A stretch of DNA of 28,698 bases from DASRRB01 sp036732755 (lineage in GTDB: Bacteria > Planctomycetota > B15-G4 > SIAN01). Where the stretch lies: assembly GCA_036732755.1 (NCBI GenBank), contig DAINBU010000057.1, forward strand, positions 1 through 28,698, in the 5' to 3' direction. A model generated the notes under the pieces. That model had not been told where the DNA came from and did not search any database. It worked only from the letters and a program-made list of their open reading frames with translations. Shown here one piece after another: positions 25,501-28,698 of the stretch. The position numbers and the translations under genes were made by a program. Position 1 is the stretch's first letter. Each line of letters begins with the position of its first letter.

Positions 25501-26456
25501 CAGGCGAGGTGGATCGCGACGAGCGACGAGCTGCAGGTGGCGTCGATCGTGAGGCTCGGGCCGGTCGCTCCGAGGAAGAAGGAGAGGCGGCCGGCGATGA
25601 AGCCGCTGTTGAGCCCGGTGTAGTAGTGGGCGTCGACGCGCCCGAGGTCGGGGCCGAGGTGGGCGTAGTCGGTCGAGAGGACGCCCGCGAAGACGCCGGT
25701 CGCGCTCCCCTCGAGCGCCTGCGCCGTGAGACCGGCGTCCTCGATCGCCTCCCAGCCGACCTCGAGGAAGAGGCGCTGCTGCGGGTCCATCTGCGCCGCC
25801 TCACGCGGCGAGATCTTGAAGAACTCCGCGTCGAAGCCGTCGACCTTGTCGAGGAAGCCGCCCTGCCGCATGTACATCCGGCCGGGGCGGTCGGGGTCGG
25901 GGTCGTAGAGCGACGCGAGGTCGAAGCGGCCCGACGGGATGCGGCCGATCGCGGAGCGGCCTTCGCGCAGCAGCCGCCAGAACGACGCCGGGTCGTCGGC
26001 GCCGCCCGGGAAACGGCACGCCCTCCCGACCACCGCGATCTTCGGCGGCGCGCGCGTGCCGGAGATCGGCGCGCGCGCCGGCGCTTGCGCGGGAGCGCTC
26101 GCGGCCGATTCCGTTGCGGTTCCGCCGGAGATTCCGCTTGAGGCGAGCACGTGGTCGGCGAGCGCGCCGAGGGAGGCGTGCGTGAAGAAGAGCGTGACCG
26201 GGAATTCGAGCCCGCACGCCGCCTCGAGCCGGGAGCGCAACTCGTTCAGGTGGAGCGACTTGAGTCCGACTTCGAACAGCTTGCGGTCGGCGCGCAGCTC
26301 CTCCGTGGCCGCCGATCCGGTGATCTCGGCGACGTTGCGCCGCAACCACTCCAGGATCCGCTCGCGCCGCGTGGACGGGTTCGCGCGAGAAAGCTGGTCA
26401 AGCAACGGCGGCGGTGCGCCGCTCGTCGGCCGACGAGGAGTCTCGGAAAGATCCAT
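19533..26456 (-). CDS. modular type I PKS 1: ACP - KS - AT - DH - ER - KR - ACP
   Basis: About 2307 codons, counting an artificial 10-N gap. ACP1 is about 30-105 (S67 in GLKSL). KS, 138-560, has C308 in DATCSSS, H443 and H483. AT, 670-1000, has S764 in GHSMGE, FASH at 864-867 and TGIAQP at 732-737. The substrate signals are mixed, malonyl-like overall with a methylmalonyl-like FASH. DH, about 1045-1320, has HxxxGxxxxP at 1071-1080 and D1237 in LDGCLH. ER, about 1572-1895, has LNFRDV at 1606-1611 and an AAGGVG cofactor loop. KR, about 1905-2140, has TGGLGGLG, LDD at 1995-1997, S2039 and Y2052 (B-type). ACP2 is about 2175-2255, S2213 in GLDSL. The tail LSEDQLADLLAQEL (2284-2297) is a probable docking helix for PKS 2. 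The N-terminal ACP with a divergent acyl-AMP ligase points to a fatty-acyl starter, as in PpsA. All reductive domains look active. The ATG at 26456 has no clear Shine-Dalgarno. Confidence 0.97.
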   Translation of the reverse strand: MDLSETPRRPTSGAPPPLLDQLSRANPSTRRERILEWLRRNVAEITGSAATEELRADRKLFEVGLKSLHLNELRSRLEAACGLEFPVTLFFTHASLGALADHVLASSGISGGTATESAASAPAQAPARAPISGTRAPPKIAVVGRACRFPGGADDPASFWRLLREGRSAIGRIPSGRFDLASLYDPDPDRPGRMYMRQGGFLDKVDGFDAEFFKISPREAAQMDPQQRLFLEVGWEAIEDAGLTAQALEGSATGVFAGVLSTDYAHLGPDLGRVDAHYYTGLNSGFIAGRLSFFLGATGPSLTIDATCSSSLVAIHLACQSLISGESDLALAGGVNLILSPEVSVFLCKAKVMSPSGQCRAFDAAADGMVRGEGAGVVVLKRLADAVRDGDRVLAVIRGSAVNHDGASGGLTIPNPKAQAELYRQALARAGVPPASVAYVEAHGTGTRLGDPIELTSLAEVYGAGRPADAPLLIGSAKTNVGHLDSAAGIVNFIKAVEILRHREVPPSLHFETPNPEFAWGDHPIRVAAKRTPLEGRGGPLRVGVSSFGLSGVNAHVVLEESGEAEVDEESTRLPSRPHLVALSARTPXXXXPEALRVVAADAVRALADVAPPRLEEFCSTLLHRRTPMERRLAVVGRTPAELRENLSQWLADESSPTAQAGEALPGAKRRIAFLFSGQGPQWWAMGRELLRDEAVFRRKLERIDEIFRGLAGWSLLKEMGAEEAASKIDDTGIAQPAMFAMQVGLAALWRELGVEPDLVLGHSMGEVAAAHVAGALSLEDAVKVIYHRGRILEQATGKGKMAAVGLPRADVDRLLEPYVGRVAVAAQNGPKSIVIAGESRGMDEIFAKLLARNAFFRELRVKFASHCPQMEAFQGELETAVQGITAQAPAVPIVSTVRGDLAQPGDFTPAYWATNLRATVRFAEGMDTLIEHGADAFLEIDPHPILENSIAQCIEARQHQALVLGSLHHEKGDAIALFETLGKLHANGAALPLERIYPGRRNAAVLPHYPWQRKRFWLKDATHAGTGAAAGSAASAGGGPWAGALLASPLPEPQFEARWMRGIPAQLDGHEVAGRPLVPGAAWLALARFVARAAGVEAPALRQVSWPAPLALGDELATVQLVLSAADAKGTRRFQAFSRSDGASSWTQHASGELGAASRGASAPVDLAAERSKLKELAAADFYEGLAKRGYAYAGAFRSIEKLAVGPGVALATVANFANLGGRGNDDGALSPAQLDGCLHAVMAALPAGAPTSLYLPIGLEEFSQLRPHSGPVLSLVRLRGERASASTLLTADVRILDLQGAPVAEARGLKLRQVDAAALATGDGARTSGFYEIAWRARPVQEYDAARRHETWLVLAGDGPEGRELAQLLAGRDQKVALAHDGSAFAARADGGFELDPTRPEDALALLQELSKRGAAPTQIVDLRALAPAAADATPAAEILRAQERRLGGVLHVVQALERAALGTSPRLWLVTRGAQAARPGDLPDAGQASLAGLGKVIELEHPATRCTSVDVDPGDPAGSMAALLQEMVQNDGDTQVAFRVGQRLVARLARHVPPAAPTPSAAERPTALRVDAYGSLEALQLVSTERRTPDAGEVEIAVASAGLNFRDVLSALGMLGDYVRSQGVERASDLPFGHECAGTVVAVGAGVTHVRAGDDVVAALAPGSLGSHVVAKARFVARRPARISAAQAATLPIAFLTAAWGLQDVAHLEAGERVLIHCAAGGVGLAAVQLALRAGAEVFATASPAKWPALEKLGVRRLYHSRTLDFADAIRRDSGGRGVDVVLNSLRGEFASKSLDLLAPDGRFVEIGKIELLAPDDVRRRRPDVAYTIFDLERAALEQPERVGERFAEILAQVDRGDLEPLPIHEEFPLERAGDAFRQMAQAKHTGKIVLSAATARFRGDATWLVTGGLGGLGLRTALRLADGGARHVVLVGRKAPSERAAREIRELEARGVTVHVESVDLADADAVAGLFRRIKERGPELRGVFHAAVALDDGILVRQDLARFKTVLSARVAGTWNLHQQTLPLALDHFVAFSSTASVLGSTGQGNYAAGSAFLDALMVSRRARGLPGLAINWGPWADGGLAAGLKEADQERWRARGVQYVAPDEGMARLERLLRDPAGQVVAVDVDWSKYLAQVSAGGIARFLSELGAGAATAREPGLKQALVGKARPEAVAAITTHVRVQIGKVFGRSDAERIQPRQRLFDLGLDSLMAVELRNRLERGVERALPSTLLFDYPTLEALVDYLSGELLGAAAAAPASPAAAPAPAPAEAVAAAELSGLSEDQLADLLAQELGETSEKTEKS
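24682..24691. other. assembly gap (10 N) inside PKS 1, probably zero length
   Basis: The bases on both sides of the N run are the same five nucleotides, CGGGC (24677-24681 and 24692-24696). Merging them gives continuous coding sequence for SARTPEALR, the usual start of the KS-AT linker. The N run is therefore probably an artefact of joining contigs that overlap, and the gene is intact. Confidence 0.75.
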
Positions 26457-26862
26457 GTTCGATGGGAAGAAAGATCATCGAAGGGTGCCTCCGACCGGGA
26501 CGCGGGGGACGGTCGTGCGTGAGGAGGCGTTGGCGCAGGGGGACCGGGCGCTAGATACTAGGCCGTGTCGGAAGGGATGCCTAGGGCGGCCCACGGCGCG
26601 CGAACCGAATCGATTGCGCATGCGCGACCCGATCCCGTGCGTCGGATATGTTGATGCACTTGGCCCGGACTCGAGCCGTGGTGCGCGACGTTCACGAAGG
26701 AAGACGTCGCAGCGCATGAGTGGCGGCTCGCGCGAGCAGCAGTTCCCTCGTCGTGGGTGATCTCCACGCAGGACGCGGCCAGACCCGAGTTCGAGACGTG
26801 ACGGACGGATCCAACGGCGACGCTCGCCCGGCGCGGCCGACCTGCACCCGGAACACGACGAC
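26457..26862. promoter_or_regulatory. divergent regulatory region between PKS operon and acyl-AMP ligase
   Basis: This 406-bp gene-free region lies between the divergent starts of PKS 1 and the ligase. It contains an A/T-richer patch CTAGATACTAG (26551-26561), read TAGTATCTAG on the PKS strand and plausible as a -10 region, and a 10-bp perfect palindrome GCGCATGCGC (26616-26625). No clear -35 or ribosome binding site was seen, and no small gene. Shared control of ligase and PKS from here is likely by layout only. Confidence 0.4.
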
Positions 26863-27096
26863 ATGACGGCGACGCCCGACACCTTGATCCGCCACTTGCA
26901 GCTCCAGGCGCAGCGGCGGCCGGACGCGCTCTACTCGCGCTACCTCTTCGCCGATCGCGCGCCGGTCGAGACGAACTACGCGCAGGCGCTGCAGCGCACG
27001 CGCCAGTTCGCGGCGCTCTACGCGAAGCACGGCGTCACGAAGGGCTCGGTGGTGCTCGTGATCCTCGATCACCACGAGGACCTAATGCCCGCCTTC
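26863..27096 (+). CDS. acyl-AMP ligase, N-terminal fragment up to assembly gap
   Basis: These 78 codons start at ATG 26863 and run into the N gap. The sequence matches the beginning of an adenylate-forming acyl ligase (…LIRHLQLQAQRRPDALYSRYLF…, then GVTKGSVVLVILDHHEDLMPAF), where the hydrophobic strand before the FLGAMWLGGIPAF helix is recognisable. It is the 5' part of the same gene that continues after 27236. The frame changes across the gap because the gap length is arbitrary. No strong Shine-Dalgarno is seen. Confidence 0.8.
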
Positions 27097-27106
27097 NNNN
27101 NNNNNN
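27097..27106. other. assembly gap (10 N) inside the acyl-AMP ligase gene
   Basis: The 36 nt before the gap (27061-27096) recur at 27237-27272 with two synonymous differences. The two contigs therefore overlap in content and were joined wrongly. Confidence 0.85.
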
Positions 27107-27236
27107 GTACGATCTCGAGGTCCAGCAGGTCAACGAATCGACCGCGTCCTTCGCGAGCGGCGACTCTGAGGACGCCGCCCGTCCGGGCACCTGGGGCCTC
27201 GAGTGGCCGGGCGGCGGTTACGCCCGCGTCACGGAC
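27107..27236 (+). other. foreign or chimeric segment at contig end
   Basis: These 130 bp separate the two copies of the 36-nt repeat. They are open in the frame of the downstream ligase (YDLEVQQVNE…WPGGGYARVTD) but do not fit the ligase fold at this point, because the true protein should run directly from VLVI to LDHHEDL. It is most simply a chimeric contig end. I do not recognise the protein fragment. Confidence 0.6.
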
Positions 27237-28698
27237 ATCCTCGACCACCACGAGGACCTGATGCCCGCCTTCCTCGGCGCGATGTGGCTCGGCGGCATCC
27301 CGGCCTTCCTGCCGTCGCTCACCGCGAAGCTCGATCCCGAGCGCTACCACAAGAACCTCGTCGACCTGATGGAGTCGACCGAGCCGCGCGCGATCCTCTG
27401 CTACCCCGAGCTGCGCGACGCGCTCGAGCGCACGCTGCCGGCGCGCGGACGCCCGGCGCTGCTCGTGCACGGCGACGCGGCGGCGCAGGCGGAGCACCCC
27501 GAGCCCGCGGCGCACGTCACCGAGGATCTCGCCTGCATCCAGTACTCGTCGGGCAGCACCGGCCGCCAGAAGGGCGCCGCGCTGTCGCACCGCGCCGTGC
27601 TCGCGGAGATGGCGGGCGTCGGCGAGTTCTTCGGGATGAGCGAGCGCGACAGCTTCCTCACCTGGCTCCCGCTCTACCACGACTGGGGGCTGGTCTGCGT
27701 CGCGCTGCACGCGATCGTGCTCGGGACGAGCTACACGCTGCTCTCGCCGATGCACTGGATCGCCAAGCCGGTGGTCGCGTGGAAGGCCGTGCACCAGTAC
27801 CGGCCCACCATCTACTACCACCCGAACTTCGCCTACAACTACATGGCGCAGCGCATCCAGGCGTCGGAGATGGAGGGGATCGACCTCTCGTCGGTGCGGC
27901 TGGTCTGCAACGGCGCCGAACCGTGCTTCTACGACAGCCACAAGATGTTCCTCGACCGCTTCGTGAAGTGGGGGCTGCCGAAGGACTGCCTCGGCATCGT
28001 CTACGGGATGGCCGAGGTGACCAACTCGGTCTTCGGCGCCGGCCACGAAGAACCCATTGCGGTCGATGCGATCGACCGCGACCGCCTCCAGTCGGAGCAC
28101 CGCGCCGTGCCGGTCGCCGAAGACGCGCCGAACGTGCTGCGCATGCTGGGCGTCGGGCGCTCCCTGCGCGACACGACCTGGAAGATCGTCGACGACCAGC
28201 GCCAGGAGCTCCCGGAGCGGCAGGTCGGGGAGGTGGCGATCCGGTCGCGGGCCTCCTTCCACGGGTACTACCGCAATCCCGAGGCGACGGCTCGCGCGTT
28301 CCAGGATGGCTGGTACTTTTCCGGCGACCTCGGATACCGCGTGGGTGAGACGCTCTTCGTCACCGGGCGCAAGAGCGACTTGATCATCATCGGGGGCGTC
28401 AACATCTACCCGCACGACGTGGAGAACATCGCGGCGGAGCATTCCGCCGTGATCGCGGGACGCGTCGCCGCCATCGGCGTCGACGACGCGGCGCTCGGCA
28501 CGCAGCGCCTCATCGTGATCGTCGAGTCGCGCGCCACCGATCCCGACGTGCTGCGCGAGATCGAGGAGCACGTCCGCTCGCAGGTCCCCGTCCGGCTCGG
28601 CGTCAACGTCGACCGCGTCTACCACGCCCCGTACCGCTGGTTGATCAAGACCTCGAGCGGGAAGATCGCCCGCATCCCGAACTTCAAGCGCCTGGACG
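27237..28698 (+). CDS. fatty-acyl-AMP ligase-like (FAAL/FadD-type) enzyme, main part, 3' end outside window
   Basis: This adenylate-forming enzyme activates a carboxylic acid with ATP. The nucleotide loop SSGSTG is at 27546-27563, followed by GRQKG. YHDWGL (27675-27692) resembles the YHDMGL of fatty-acyl-AMP ligases. PNFAYNYM, CNGAEP and YGMAEVT blocks follow. The hinge and C-terminal domain carry SGDLGYR, the GRKSDLIIIGGVNIYPHDVE segment and the catalytic Lys in KTSSGKIAR (codon 28662-28664). FAALs hand acyl adenylates to PKS carrier domains rather than to CoA. The divergent position next to a PKS with an N-terminal ACP supports that role, but acyl-CoA synthetase activity is not excluded. 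Only a few C-terminal residues are missing. The 5' part is at 26863-27096, separated by an assembly fault. Confidence 0.85.
   Translation, partial: MLDHHEDLMPAFLGAMWLGGIPAFLPSLTAKLDPERYHKNLVDLMESTEPRAILCYPELRDALERTLPARGRPALLVHGDAAAQAEHPEPAAHVTEDLACIQYSSGSTGRQKGAALSHRAVLAEMAGVGEFFGMSERDSFLTWLPLYHDWGLVCVALHAIVLGTSYTLLSPMHWIAKPVVAWKAVHQYRPTIYYHPNFAYNYMAQRIQASEMEGIDLSSVRLVCNGAEPCFYDSHKMFLDRFVKWGLPKDCLGIVYGMAEVTNSVFGAGHEEPIAVDAIDRDRLQSEHRAVPVAEDAPNVLRMLGVGRSLRDTTWKIVDDQRQELPERQVGEVAIRSRASFHGYYRNPEATARAFQDGWYFSGDLGYRVGETLFVTGRKSDLIIIGGVNIYPHDVENIAAEHSAVIAGRVAAIGVDDAALGTQRLIVIVESRATDPDVLREIEEHVRSQVPVRLGVNVDRVYHAPYRWLIKTSSGKIARIPNFKRLD

Noticed and set aside
20793..26141. Very long plus-strand open frame opposite PKS 1
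   Set aside because: It is an antisense shadow of PKS 1. Composition is monotonous, there is no fold signature, and it crosses the N gap only because N is unreadable.
1..28698. tRNA, rRNA, CRISPR array, insertion sequence, integrase or attachment site
   Set aside because: None found on either strand by eye. There is no regularly spaced repeat, no transposase or recombinase domain and no cloverleaf.

Overview
The window is very GC-rich bacterial DNA with G/C-dominated third codon positions. It carries 13 real genes, no RNA gene and no mobile element that I can recognise. Two runs of ten N mark scaffold joins, so this is a draft, probably metagenome-derived, assembly. FG-GAP/UnbV proteins, HEAT-repeat secreted proteins, alkaline-phosphatase-superfamily 'sulfatases', SGNH proteins and modular PKSs together are typical of large-genome Planctomycetota. 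Myxococcota or Acidobacteriota cannot be excluded, and no marker gene here settles it.

Layout. 1-728: gene-free DNA with a perfect 42-bp inverted repeat and a third, partial copy of the same repeat. 729-4034 (minus): a membrane-anchored FG-GAP/ASPIC-UnbV protein followed by an aspartyl/asparaginyl beta-hydroxylase-like dioxygenase. 4431-5822 (plus): a secreted thioredoxin-fold/HEAT-repeat protein. 5851-8969 (minus): a membrane sulfatase-like enzyme coupled by a 4-bp overlap to a membrane-anchored SGNH-hydrolase-like protein. 9176-14292: a polysaccharide block of three GT4 glycosyltransferases and an O-antigen-ligase/polymerase-type membrane protein. 14249-26456 (minus): a tightly packed PKS operon. 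26863-28698 (plus, divergent): an acyl-AMP-forming ligase, broken by an assembly join and cut off by the window end.

How the genes may work together. The right-hand 14 kb reads as a compact lipid-synthesis unit. A FAAL-like ligase activates a fatty acid and passes it to the N-terminal carrier domain of PKS 1 (ACP-KS-AT-DH-ER-KR-ACP). PKS 1 adds one fully reduced unit and hands the chain to PKS 2 (KS-degenerate AT-KR-ACP), which adds a beta-hydroxy unit. A type II thioesterase proofreads or releases. The organisation resembles mycobacterial FadD26/PpsA/TesA in miniature. The likely product is a long-chain 3-hydroxyacyl lipid; this is inference. The neighbouring glycosyltransferases and ligase could decorate a surface glycan or glycolipid, but nothing in the sequence links the two blocks directly.

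The most unusual points are: the acyltransferase domain of PKS 2, which has lost its catalytic serine and about a third of its length while the rest of the module looks intact; the pairing of an Asp/Asn hydroxylase with a protein full of Asp/Asn-rich Ca-binding loops; and a 9-bp tandem repeat encoding the C-termini of two convergent glycosyltransferases at once.
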